From the NCBI RefSeq assembly GCF_000482485.1, contig NZ_AXVK01000001.1, positions 372,001 through 436,000 on the forward strand: a stretch of DNA of 64,000 nucleotides, read 5' to 3'. Below, in pieces: positions 8,132 to 16,305 of this stretch (within the stretch, counting starts at the first letter, position 1; each line of letters opens with the position of its first letter). Origin of the DNA: Paucisalibacillus globulus DSM 18846. GTDB taxonomy: Bacteria > Bacillota > Bacilli > Bacillales > Amphibacillaceae. A program made the position numbers and the translations under genes. The notes under the pieces are model-generated. The model saw nothing but the letters and a program-made list of their open reading frames with translations. It did no database searches and was not told where the DNA came from.

Positions 8132-8191
8132 GTGACAATATTCAACAAAATGCAAAAATGGGTAAAAAATTAACTATTTATTCTAGGATAT

Positions 8192-8205
8192 AGGAAAATT
8201 TTCCT
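8192..8205. promoter_or_regulatory. Second perfect palindrome between receptor and D,D-peptidase genes
   Basis: AGGAAAATTTTCCT is a perfect 14-bp palindrome about midway in the 224-base divergent intergenic region (8072-8295). It differs from the 8118 palindrome and from the PlcR box; no cognate factor is known to me. Confidence 0.4.
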
Positions 8206-8295
8206 GGAAAAGTTATTTTTGAACAGAAAATAATTAAATAATTGCTGAGTGATTAATACGACTAGATTAAAATACATAAAAATGGAGTGGGTTTT

Positions 8296-9687
8296 ATGGA
8301 AGAAAGATGGGAGAAATTTCATGAGTTTATGAAGAATGAAGTAAGACTCCAGGGGGCACTTGCAGGAATAAGCATACGGTCAAGAGATACAGGGAAATTA
8401 TATTATGACCATATGGGGGATATTAGACTTCATCCAGCATCTAACATGAAGATATTTACTTGTGCAGTAGGGTTAGCAGAATTAGGGGAAAATTATACCT
8501 TTTCAACCGAACTATGGATGGATGGGAATATAGAGGATAATAGACTAGTAGGGAATCTCTATATAAAAGGTAAAGGAGATCCTACTTTATTACAACAAGA
8601 TTTTGAACAATTGGTTCAAGTAATGAAGGAAAAAGAAATTCATGAAATACAAGGAAATATAATTGGTGATGATACATGGTATGATGATGTTCGCTTGTCA
8701 CAGGATTTAAATTGGAATGATGAACATTATTATTATGGTGCACAGGTTTCCGCATTAACTGTTTCTCCAAATGAGGATTATGATACTGGTACAGTCATGT
8801 TAACTATTTGCCCAGGAAGTAATGCAGGGGATAAACCAGAGATAATATTGACCCCTTGGAATAGATACATAAAAATAATTAATAAAGTAGTGACAGTTGA
8901 ACCTGAACATGTAGAAGAAGAGGCTGAATTAACGGTTACAAGACAACATGGAAATAATAATGTTATCATCGAGGGAACTATTCCAATTTATGCAGCAAGT
9001 ATAAAAGAATGGATTGCAGTTTGGGAGCCAACGAATTATGCCTTAGAGTTATTTCTAAACGCTTTAAAGAAAAATGGCGTTGGATTCACTGGAGAGGTTT
9101 CTCGAGGGGTTAAACCTAAGCAAGCAAATTTACTTTATGTTCGTAATTCAATTACATTAGCTGATTTATGTATTCCTTTTATGAAGTTAAGTAACAATGG
9201 TCATGGTGAAATAATTGTTAAAGAATTAGGGAAAGTTGTTAAAGGAGAAGGAAGTTGGGATAAAGGTTTAGTAGTGATGGAGAAGACACTGGAGGAATTA
9301 GGTGTTGATACTAGACAACTAGTTATTCGTGATGGCTCTGGTATATCTCACGTAACATTAATTCCACCAAATGAAATATCTAAATTTCTCTTCCGTATAC
9401 AAAAGGAGCCATGGTTTAAAATCTTTTACCGTGCACTTCCTATTGCTGGAGAAGAGGATCGCATGAAAGGTGGTACATTGAATGAGAGAATGGATGGACT
9501 CAAAGTAAATGCAAAAACAGGTACAATTATGGGAGTTAGTACATTATCTGGTTATTTAACAACGAAGGAAGGGGAGGAATTGATTTTCTCTATTATGTTG
9601 AATAACCTTCTCGACGAGGAAGACGGGCCAGACATAATTGATAGATTAGTCGACTATATTGCAACTGAAAAAGCAAAACAATTGTAA
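8296..9687 (+). CDS. D-alanyl-D-alanine carboxypeptidase/endopeptidase, family S13 (PBP4/DacC type)
   Basis: Low-molecular-mass penicillin-binding protein that trims or cleaves peptidoglycan stem peptides. The 463 residues contain the serine-hydrolase triad of motifs: SNMK (Ser49, Lys52), SNN in LSNNGHGE, and KTG in NAKTGTIMG, with the long inserted domain between the first two motifs that is typical of S13. ATG 8296 is chosen because GGAGTGG ends 5 bases upstream; a GTG at 8287 lies within that site. Odd: no signal peptide is visible and no in-frame upstream start would add one, although S13 enzymes act outside the cell. It is transcribed away from the quorum-sensing receptor. Confidence 0.88.
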   Translation: MEERWEKFHEFMKNEVRLQGALAGISIRSRDTGKLYYDHMGDIRLHPASNMKIFTCAVGLAELGENYTFSTELWMDGNIEDNRLVGNLYIKGKGDPTLLQQDFEQLVQVMKEKEIHEIQGNIIGDDTWYDDVRLSQDLNWNDEHYYYGAQVSALTVSPNEDYDTGTVMLTICPGSNAGDKPEIILTPWNRYIKIINKVVTVEPEHVEEEAELTVTRQHGNNNVIIEGTIPIYAASIKEWIAVWEPTNYALELFLNALKKNGVGFTGEVSRGVKPKQANLLYVRNSITLADLCIPFMKLSNNGHGEIIVKELGKVVKGEGSWDKGLVVMEKTLEELGVDTRQLVIRDGSGISHVTLIPPNEISKFLFRIQKEPWFKIFYRALPIAGEEDRMKGGTLNERMDGLKVNAKTGTIMGVSTLSGYLTTKEGEELIFSIMLNNLLDEEDGPDIIDRLVDYIATEKAKQL

Positions 9688-9705
9688 CTTGATTGTTTTG
9701 CTTTT
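9668..9705. terminator. Bidirectional terminator between S13 peptidase and AHSA1-like genes
   Basis: AAAAAGCAAAACAAT (9668-9682) pairs with ATTGTTTTGCTTTT (9692-9705) between two convergent genes; A-run on one side and T-run on the other. Confidence 0.8.
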
Positions 9706-9709
9706 ACCT

Positions 9710-10189
9710 TTACTTAAACAAACTTAATGCTTCATTATATTTCTCAAACCAGTACTTCCAACTATCCATTCTATTTTCAACTTCTTTTTTATCAAGGATC
9801 ATGGCTATTACATCCAAGCATACATGCCAACCAGCCAAATCTTTTGGAGTATGTTCAGTAAGTTTAGTAACCTTTTCAATTAAAAGTAGATTACAACGGT
9901 TGCCCTGATCAATTAATTCGAAGCGGACGAGATCGTCTCCCCATGTGAATTCTAAAACATTATATTCTTGGTAATCGGTAATATCCATTTTTTCATAAGT
10001 ACCGTCTCCCATATCAAAGTTCAAATATCCTCCTCCTTGATTATGTTCAATAATACGAAGCTCATTAAACCATAATGATAATTTGTCATTATTAGTAAGC
10101 ATTTCCCAAACAACTTTTTGAGGTTGCTCCAACTGGCGGTTGTATGTAACAATATAGCCATTTGATTGCTTTTCTATTTTTGCTAGCAT
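9710..10189 (-). CDS. SRPBCC / AHSA1-like domain protein
   Basis: About 159 residues of the START-like fold (activator-of-Hsp90-ATPase 1 homologues): VTYNRQLEQPQKVVWEMLT opens the first strand and helix, followed by LSLWF, GGGYLNFDMGDGTYE and a WHVCLDVIAMIL helix near the C-terminus. The family binds hydrophobic ligands in a deep cavity; the role in bacteria is mostly unknown. ATG 10189 follows GGTAGGTGAG by 4-6 bases and is preferred over the GTG at 10198 inside that site. Single-gene unit, convergent with the S13 peptidase. Confidence 0.8.
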   Translation of the reverse strand: MLAKIEKQSNGYIVTYNRQLEQPQKVVWEMLTNNDKLSLWFNELRIIEHNQGGGYLNFDMGDGTYEKMDITDYQEYNVLEFTWGDDLVRFELIDQGNRCNLLLIEKVTKLTEHTPKDLAGWHVCLDVIAMILDKKEVENRMDSWKYWFEKYNEALSLFK

Positions 10190-10275
10190 TTTTCTCACCT
10201 ACCTATTTTGTAAAGTATAACCTTTAAAAAAGTATTTTGCCATTCGCGTAATGCCAGTCATAAATGAGAAATGGG

Positions 10276-10304
10276 TTAAATTTGTTTTAATAATGTAGTA
10301 TAAT
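10276..10304 (+). promoter_or_regulatory. Possible sigma-A promoter of topB
   Basis: Perfect -10 TATAAT (10299-10304) with a weak -35 TTAAAT (10276-10281) and 17-bp spacer, about 90 bases before the topB start. Confidence 0.45.
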
Positions 10305-10393
10305 AGATTCACTCGCTTTCCTCTCCTCTATTTTTTTTACCTATTAAGTGATTCCTCTCTGTTAATTTTTCAATAATGAAAGTAGGTGCTAGT

Positions 10394-12553
10394 TTGAAGT
10401 TAATTATTGCAGAGAAGCCGTCTGTTGCTAAAAATATTGCCGATGCACTTGGCATTAAAGGAAAAAAGGACGGTTATTTTGAAGGTGACCAGTATGTTAT
10501 TACCTGGGCTTTTGGGCATCTATTACAGCTGTTTGATGCAAAAGACTATGATTCAAAAATGGCAAGATGGAAAATGGATAATTTTCCTTTTATTCCAGAG
10601 AAATTTGAGTACAAGGTTAAAAGTAATCCGAAAAATAGACAATGGGCCGACCAAGGAGCTAAGAAGCAACTAACCATCATACATAGTTTGATGAAAAGAG
10701 CAGACGTAGATGGGATTATTTCTGCTTGTGACTATGATCGGGAAGGCCAGTTGATTGGGGATAGCATTATTTACAGGGCTAAACCTAATAAACCTGTTTT
10801 TCGGTTGTTGTTAAATGAATGGACAAGAGATGAAGTTTTAAGAGGGCTTTATTCTTTAAAGCCAAATGAAGAGTTACGTCCATTGCAAGATGCTGGTGTT
10901 AGTAGACAGTGGGTCGATTGGGTAATTGGTATTAATTTGACCTCTGTGGCAACATTAAAATACCAAAAAGGGAAAGGAAAAGCACTGAACATTGGTCGTG
11001 TACTTCTTCCAACTTTAAAGATTATTTATGACCGTGACAAAGAAATAGAGAATTTTGTACCTGAAGATTATTTTAAACTTACAGCAACCTTTGTAACCAA
11101 TAATAACGACATGTATGAAGGTACATATATTGAGGGAAAAGAAGAAAAGTTTAAGAGTAAAGAAATGTTAGCTAACATGGAAGAACTTATTCAACAAAAA
11201 GAAGCAATAATAATGGAAAAGAAAGTCGAAAAGAAAAAGGAATTTCCACCGTTTTTATTTAATCTATCCAACTTGCAAGGTTTTATCACTAGTAAGTTTA
11301 AAGGATGGACATCCGATAAAGTATTGAAAGTTGCGCAAGTATTATATGAAAAAAAGTTCATCACCTATCCAAGAACTTCGAGTACAGCATTAGAAGAAAG
11401 TTTGGTTGGTAAAACAGCTAAAGTATTAAAAACGGTTAGTGAGGGCTTGCCTTATCAAGATGAAATTAAATTCATGAAAACGAAACGAGTATTTAACAAT
11501 GCAAAAGTGGAAAGCCATAGTGCAATCATCCCAACCTACATGAAACCTACTCGTTTAACTCCTGATGAACAAATTGTCTATACAGCAATCAAAAATCGCT
11601 TTATTGCACAATTTATGCCTATTGCAGAGTATGAGGAAACGAAAATCAAGACTAAAATCTTACAAGTTGAATTGCAGGGGATATTTGAATCAAGGGGAAA
11701 AGTACAACTAGTTGAAGGCTGGAAAAAGGTAGAGAAGATTTCTTCGAAGGACAAGTTACTCCCGATTGTACAACAAGGTGAGACTGTCACGGTGGGGAAA
11801 ACAGAAGTATCAACACATGTTACCCAACCACCAAAACCACATACAGAAAAAACATTACTAAGGGTGATGGAAACCTGCGGAAAAAGTATGAAGGAAGACG
11901 ACAATGAAGAATTAATGGGAAATATATTAACTGGGTTCAGTATCGGAACGCCTGCAACAAGGGCAGAAACGATAAAGAAACTGAAAGATGTAGGGTATAT
12001 TACTGCAAGTGGTAAAAATCTTATTAGTACAGAATTAGGTAAAAGATTAGTCGAAACTTTTCCTGTGAAATCACTCTTTGACCTTGAATTTACTGGACGT
12101 CTTGAAAAAACACTCTCTGATATACAGAAGGGTTTAGTTAAGAAAAATATGTTTCTTCATACCATTTTTAATTTCACAACGGAATCTGTTGAAATAATAA
12201 AGAAAGATAAAGAAATTACCATCCATGAGGTGACAGGTACTACTTCAAAATTATCTAATGAGGTACTTGGGACTTGCCCAAATTGTGGTGGGAATATTAT
12301 CGAGGGTAGAAAAGGATTTGGATGTAGCAACTGGAAAAAAGGATGTAAGTTTGTTGTTTGGAAGAATGACAAGTATTTATCGGCGTTAAAGAAGAAACCG
12401 ACAAAGACTATGGTAAAGAGTCTATTGAAGAATAAAAAAGCTTATGTAAAGGGTCTAACAAGTAAACAAGGAAAGAAGTTTAATGCATATTTAAGCTACG
12501 ACAAAAATCCTAAGAATGATTATTATTCTTGGAATATGGAGTTTGAAAAATAG
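10394..12553 (+). CDS. topB: DNA topoisomerase III (type IA)
   Basis: Cuts and passes single strands to decatenate and relax DNA. The 719 residues show an N-terminal Toprim domain (KLIIAEKPSVAKNIADALG; acidic cluster CDYDREGQ near residue 112), the type IA core with the catalytic tyrosine in ITYPRTSS (near residue 325), and a single C-terminal zinc ribbon, CPNCGG followed by GCSNWKKGC. TTG 10394 is preferred: AAAGTAGGTG stands 5 bases before it and the protein then begins with the conserved LIIAEKPSV strand; the ATG at 10376 has no ribosome site. Length fits Bacillus TopB (about 727). Followed by a strong terminator. Confidence 0.95.
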   Translation: MKLIIAEKPSVAKNIADALGIKGKKDGYFEGDQYVITWAFGHLLQLFDAKDYDSKMARWKMDNFPFIPEKFEYKVKSNPKNRQWADQGAKKQLTIIHSLMKRADVDGIISACDYDREGQLIGDSIIYRAKPNKPVFRLLLNEWTRDEVLRGLYSLKPNEELRPLQDAGVSRQWVDWVIGINLTSVATLKYQKGKGKALNIGRVLLPTLKIIYDRDKEIENFVPEDYFKLTATFVTNNNDMYEGTYIEGKEEKFKSKEMLANMEELIQQKEAIIMEKKVEKKKEFPPFLFNLSNLQGFITSKFKGWTSDKVLKVAQVLYEKKFITYPRTSSTALEESLVGKTAKVLKTVSEGLPYQDEIKFMKTKRVFNNAKVESHSAIIPTYMKPTRLTPDEQIVYTAIKNRFIAQFMPIAEYEETKIKTKILQVELQGIFESRGKVQLVEGWKKVEKISSKDKLLPIVQQGETVTVGKTEVSTHVTQPPKPHTEKTLLRVMETCGKSMKEDDNEELMGNILTGFSIGTPATRAETIKKLKDVGYITASGKNLISTELGKRLVETFPVKSLFDLEFTGRLEKTLSDIQKGLVKKNMFLHTIFNFTTESVEIIKKDKEITIHEVTGTTSKLSNEVLGTCPNCGGNIIEGRKGFGCSNWKKGCKFVVWKNDKYLSALKKKPTKTMVKSLLKNKKAYVKGLTSKQGKKFNAYLSYDKNPKNDYYSWNMEFEK

Positions 12554-12590
12554 AAGCAGCTGGGATTATTTAATAATCCCAGCTGCTTCT
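12552..12590. terminator. Strong bidirectional terminator between topB and pyrP
   Basis: Perfect 17-bp stem AGAAGCAGCTGGGATTA (12552-12568) / TAATCCCAGCTGCTTCT (12574-12590) between convergent genes. Confidence 0.85.
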
Positions 12591-12613
12591 ATTATTACAG
12601 TTTATAGATTTTA

Positions 12614-13888
12614 TTATTTTTCATTGGATAATTTTAAAACATCAAATAGCTTAAATAGTAGACTTAGTAGAATACCTACAACCGTTGCTAATCCCATACC
12701 CGAAAGTCCAACTTCGCCAATTTGGATGGTTGCTCCACTAATTCCAATAACTAAAATGACACAAGTTAGAATTAAGTTTTGGGATTTACTATAGTCAACC
12801 TTAGCTTCTACAAGCATTCTAATCCCGCTAGCTGCGATGATACCGAATAGCAATAAGGAAATTCCGCCAAGTACTGCTGGTGGAACAGAGGTGATAATAG
12901 CTGCTAGCTTACCTACAAATGATAGTAAGATAGAGATAACTGCTGCGCCACCAATAATCCATGTGGAATATACTCTTGTGATAGCTAGTACACCAATGTT
13001 TTCTCCATAGGTTGTATTAGGTGTAGAACCTATGAAACTAGAAAGTATAGTTGAAATACCATTCCCCATTAGTGAACGGTCAAGTCCAGGGTCTTTAGCT
13101 AAATCTTTTTTTACAATATTAGAGGTTACAAATAAATGCCCAATATGTTCAGGAATTAATACTAGGGCTGCTGGGATGATGATAAGAATTGCCGACCAAT
13201 CGAATTGCATGGTGTAGAAAGTTGGTACTTGGATCCAAGCTGCTTCTTTTACCTGTTCAAAATCTACTAATCCGAAGTAATATGCAATAATATAACCCGC
13301 TACAAAACCTATTAATATAGGGATAATTTTAAAGAATCCACGAAAAGTTACCCAACCGATAACAGTAATTCCTAATGTAAGAAGTGCCACAATCACTGTT
13401 GTTGGATCCATAGTCCATGAAGTGTCTGCTGCATTTTGTGCAATTAAACCTGCATTACCAGCAGCAACTGGTACTAATTCTAATCCAATTACAGCAACAA
13501 TTGCTCCCATTGCCGCAGGTGGAAATAATACGTCAATCCATCCAGTACCTGCAACCTTTACCAGAAGACCTACAAGGGTAAGAATGATACCCACCGCAAG
13601 GAAACCACCTAATGCATATTCATATCCGTATTGACTAATTACTAATCCAACCGGTGCAATAAAAGCAAAACTAGATCCTAAATAAGCTGGGATTTTTCCT
13701 TTCGTAATAAAGATGTATAACAATGTTCCAATACCGTTCATTAATAGAATAGTAGCTGGGTTTACCCCGAAAATAATAGGTACAAGTACAGTAGAACCAA
13801 ACATTGCAAATAAGTGCTGGAAGCTTAATGGTAAACTTTGAAAAAGTGGTAAGCGTTGATCTACTTGAATCTCATCATATTTTGCCAT
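12614..13888 (-). CDS. pyrP: Uracil permease, NCS2 family
   Basis: Proton-coupled uracil importer of the inner membrane. About 424 residues, 12-14 hydrophobic segments, with the family start RLPLFQSLPLSFQHLFAMFG, the GSSFAFIAP motif of TM3, and the substrate/H+ motif region LIPEHIGHL followed by TTYGENIGV in TM10. The start is ATG 13888, preceded by AAAGGGAGAG; the ATG at 13921 lacks such a site. The leader carries a PyrR-binding loop and attenuator, so uridine-nucleotide repression is expected, which separates it from xanthine or uric-acid NCS2 carriers. Confidence 0.92.
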   Translation of the reverse strand: MAKYDEIQVDQRLPLFQSLPLSFQHLFAMFGSTVLVPIIFGVNPATILLMNGIGTLLYIFITKGKIPAYLGSSFAFIAPVGLVISQYGYEYALGGFLAVGIILTLVGLLVKVAGTGWIDVLFPPAAMGAIVAVIGLELVPVAAGNAGLIAQNAADTSWTMDPTTVIVALLTLGITVIGWVTFRGFFKIIPILIGFVAGYIIAYYFGLVDFEQVKEAAWIQVPTFYTMQFDWSAILIIIPAALVLIPEHIGHLFVTSNIVKKDLAKDPGLDRSLMGNGISTILSSFIGSTPNTTYGENIGVLAITRVYSTWIIGGAAVISILLSFVGKLAAIITSVPPAVLGGISLLLFGIIAASGIRMLVEAKVDYSKSQNLILTCVILVIGISGATIQIGEVGLSGMGLATVVGILLSLLFKLFDVLKLSNEK

Positions 13889-13944
13889 ATTGTTTTTCTC
13901 TCCCTTTAAAAAATTGTTCATCAGTTACCAGGTAAGAGATAAAT

Positions 13945-13980
13945 AAAAAAGCACCTTGCCCGATAAAAGGACAAGGTGCT
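13945..13980 (-). terminator. Attenuator terminator of the pyrP leader
   Basis: On the minus strand AGCACCTTGTCC pairs with GGGCAAGGTGCT and is followed by six T (complement of 13945-13950). Confidence 0.85.
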
Positions 13981-14078
13981 ATTAAGCATAAGAATACAGA
14001 AATGGTCACACCATCACTATGATTCTACAAGACAGTCTCGCTGTCTTATACACCTTGCCAGTCTCACAGGACTGAATT
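13945..14078 (-). promoter_or_regulatory. PyrR-controlled attenuator of pyrP
   Basis: Read on the minus strand, the PyrR-binding loop AGTCCTGTGAGACT (within 14061-14074) matches the consensus ARUCCNGNGAGRYU. It is followed by GGCAAGGTG (14059-14051), which can pair with CACCTTGTC of the terminator as an antiterminator, a second hairpin (AAGACAG/CTGTCTT), and the terminator itself. With UMP/UTP-bound PyrR the antiterminator is blocked and transcription stops. Confidence 0.85.
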
Positions 14079-14104
14079 AAAGGTAACCGTATGAACTTAA
14101 CTAC

Positions 14105-14133
14105 ATATTAACCATAAATGATTATTGTGTCAA
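14105..14133 (-). promoter_or_regulatory. Sigma-A promoter of pyrP
   Basis: On the minus strand: -35 TTGACA (14133-14128), 17-bp spacer, -10 TAATAT (14110-14105), followed about 30 bases later by the PyrR-binding loop. Confidence 0.8.
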
Positions 14134-14146
14134 TCTATTTTTTAGG

Positions 14147-15463
14147 ATGTATATTAAAACGAACCTTAGAAAAAATATACTCATGAGATACATAACATTT
14201 GTTTTTACAATGATAGGTATATTACTTTTGCCAACGTTAGTAAGTGCTGACAAAATGGTTACTGTGAAACTCAGGAACTATATCGGAAACACAAATGAAC
14301 TAGACATTAAAATTGAAGGAGACTACTTTAGTTTAGATCCAACTTTACAATTACAAGAAGGAGTGAACTATACATTATCACTAAAGAAAGGAGAGTTATA
14401 TCTAAAACAAGAGAAAGGGAAGAAACAAAAAATAAACGGAGGATTAATCTTAGTTCCACAAGAGTATGACACGAATCATGTAGTTTTTATTAATGACAGA
14501 CCTTATTTAGGTGCGATGGAATTCATTGTTGACGAGGCGAATTCAATTCGACCTATTAACCAATTACCATTAGAAGACTATTTAAAAGGTGTTGTTCCAT
14601 TTGAAGTTTTTTCATCATGGGGACTTGAAACATTAAAAGCGCAAACCTTAGCAGCGAGAACGTATGCGGTTTCTAAAATGGATCAACTAATGGATGATAC
14701 GGTTAGTTATCAGGTTTATGGTGGGTATGAGTGGGATGTTAATACAACGAAAGCGGTGGAAGAAACAAAGGGTGAGGTTATCACACATAATAACAAATTA
14801 GTTGAAACTTTTTACTCGGCAAGTAATGGTGGCATTACGGAAAATAATGCTAATGTGTGGGGAGGACAACCTTTGAATTATTTCCCTATTAAGGACGATC
14901 CGTTTGATCCAACACATCCGTGGGAGTATTCACTTCATGAGACTCAAATCGAGTACGAGGATATCGACTTTAATAATCCCAATTGGTGGGAAAATAGTAA
15001 GGAAAAGGAAACGGATATTACAAATACAATTAAAAGCTGGTTAAATCGAAATGGCTATCCGGGTGAGATTAAGATTTTAACGATACCTAAATTCCAATTA
15101 AAAGGAGATCAACTAGCTTCTGGACGGAGTGTGAGTGGATCGATAAGTGTTACATTTATGAGAAGAATACTAGAAGGTTTAATCTTATTTGAACAAGTTC
15201 AGTTGGATGATGTAAATCTTAATCGAATTCGTCCAATGATTGGTGGGACAATTTTTAAAAGTTATCTCATTGATTCCCTTGAGTTAGAAAATGAAGTATA
15301 CACGATGAAGGGGAGGGGATACGGACATGGTGTAGGGATGAGTCAATGGGGTGCTCACTTCATGGGTGAACAAGGAAAAGATTATAAAGAAATAATTTCA
15401 TTTTATTATCCTGGTACGACAATAATGAATATATCCGCAGGAACATTACAACAGCTAAAATAG
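14147..15463 (+). CDS. SpoIID/LytB-domain protein, secreted
   Basis: Belongs to the family of SpoIID, the lytic transglycosylase that thins septal peptidoglycan during engulfment, and LytB. The 438 residues have an N-terminal signal segment (RYITFVFTMIGILLLPTLVSA), an N-terminal beta domain, and the SpoIID core: NQLPLEDYLKGVVPFE, LKAQTLAARTYA, the catalytic-region SNGG in YSASNGGITENN, and the end GRGYGHGVGMSQWGA. It lacks the operon partners and length of true spoIID (about 340) and is more likely a paralogue such as an amidase enhancer. No good Shine-Dalgarno at ATG 14147 or at the internal ATG 14183. Confidence 0.85.
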   Translation: MYIKTNLRKNILMRYITFVFTMIGILLLPTLVSADKMVTVKLRNYIGNTNELDIKIEGDYFSLDPTLQLQEGVNYTLSLKKGELYLKQEKGKKQKINGGLILVPQEYDTNHVVFINDRPYLGAMEFIVDEANSIRPINQLPLEDYLKGVVPFEVFSSWGLETLKAQTLAARTYAVSKMDQLMDDTVSYQVYGGYEWDVNTTKAVEETKGEVITHNNKLVETFYSASNGGITENNANVWGGQPLNYFPIKDDPFDPTHPWEYSLHETQIEYEDIDFNNPNWWENSKEKETDITNTIKSWLNRNGYPGEIKILTIPKFQLKGDQLASGRSVSGSISVTFMRRILEGLILFEQVQLDDVNLNRIRPMIGGTIFKSYLIDSLELENEVYTMKGRGYGHGVGMSQWGAHFMGEQGKDYKEIISFYYPGTTIMNISAGTLQQLK

Positions 15464-15666
15464 GAATTTAAAAAAATAGAGGTACTTAACACCTCTATTT
15501 TTTCTTTTGTTTGTTTCAATTTGCGTTTTATGATCATGCCGGACAAATGCACAAAGGTAATTATATAAAGTATGAGGATAACCAGAATGTTCATCAATTT
15601 CTCACCATTAAGGGTGAAGGGTGCAACGAATTCAGCCACATCTTTACCAACTAATATATCTCCCAT
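15406..15666 (-). CDS. Doubtful small membrane protein antisense to the SpoIID-like gene end
   Basis: An 86-codon frame with one clear membrane segment (MNILVILILYIITFVHLSG) and a Lys-rich loop after it. Its last 20 codons run through the terminator and antisense to the SpoIID-like gene. The ATG at 15666 has no ribosome site; an internal ATG (MNILVIL) has GGTGAG before it. The first 60 residues look protein-like. Function unknown; may be spurious. Confidence 0.3.
   Translation of the reverse strand: MGDILVGKDVAEFVAPFTLNGEKLMNILVILILYIITFVHLSGMIIKRKLKQTKEKIEVLSTSIFLNSYFSCCNVPADIFIIVVPG
15471..15503 (+). terminator. Terminator of the SpoIID-like gene
   Basis: AAAAAATAGAGGT (15471-15483) pairs with ACCTCTATTTTTT (15491-15503), ending in a T-run; works in either direction. 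Confidence 0.8.
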
Positions 15667-15702
15667 TGTTTTTTCTCAAATTATATTGAAAGAATAATTT
15701 GG

Positions 15703-16146
15703 TTATTTGTTTTTAACGTATAGATTGATGTCATATACATCTTTCATTTCCTTTTTTATCATTTCCACTTTGTCTTGCAGGTTCATGTTTTTAGAATCAT
15801 TAAGGTAGTCAATGACCTCTTTTCTAACATTATTTAGTTTGTCTTTTTCCTTTTTTAGTTTTTTTTGATAAAAATTATAGTAGACAAATGAAAGTGATAT
15901 AAGTCCAATAATAAATAAATTAAATGGATTCATCACAATACTAGCAAAAGTGGCAAATGGATCAGAAACGTAACTTATTTCCGTTACATAAAGAATAGTG
16001 AAAAATACAAGTAATAATAATAAAGCAGCCATCAGAGCGTTATTTCGTAATCTCTCATATCGTTTCTTCTTCTTACTTTTCTTAATAACTTCATTTAGTT
16101 GGTTTATTGTTTCAGAAGAAAGATTCTTCACGGTTTTTAATGGCAT
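15703..16146 (-). CDS. Membrane protein, possibly DUF2663/YpbF-like
   Basis: About 147 residues: charged N-terminus (KKSKKKKRYERLRN), two hydrophobic helices (about 36-58 and 75-93, MAALLLLLVFFTILYV and NPFNLFIIGLISLSFVYY), then a cytoplasmic coiled-coil-like tail ending DVYDINLYVK. The two-helix layout and the YDINLY ending recall Bacillus YpbF (DUF2663), from memory only. ATG 16146 follows AGGGGGGATT; the longer frame to 16197 has no ribosome site. Function unknown. Confidence 0.7.
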   Translation of the reverse strand: MPLKTVKNLSSETINQLNEVIKKSKKKKRYERLRNNALMAALLLLLVFFTILYVTEISYVSDPFATFASIVMNPFNLFIIGLISLSFVYYNFYQKKLKKEKDKLNNVRKEVIDYLNDSKNMNLQDKVEMIKKEMKDVYDINLYVKNK

Positions 16147-16305
16147 GTTAATCCCCCCTATAATCATATTTATGCTAGTCCAACGGCATTTAATCATCCT
16201 ATTAAAAAGTTATTAGTATCGGATATATTCAGGGATTATGCATAATACTATAGTGTTTAATTTAACGTGTAATATCGAAATTATAGTGAAAAGGGTGAAT
16301 GATTC

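Noticed and set aside
10407-10673. Alternative-frame protein inside topB
   Set aside because: Shadow of the topoisomerase reading frame; no ribosome site.
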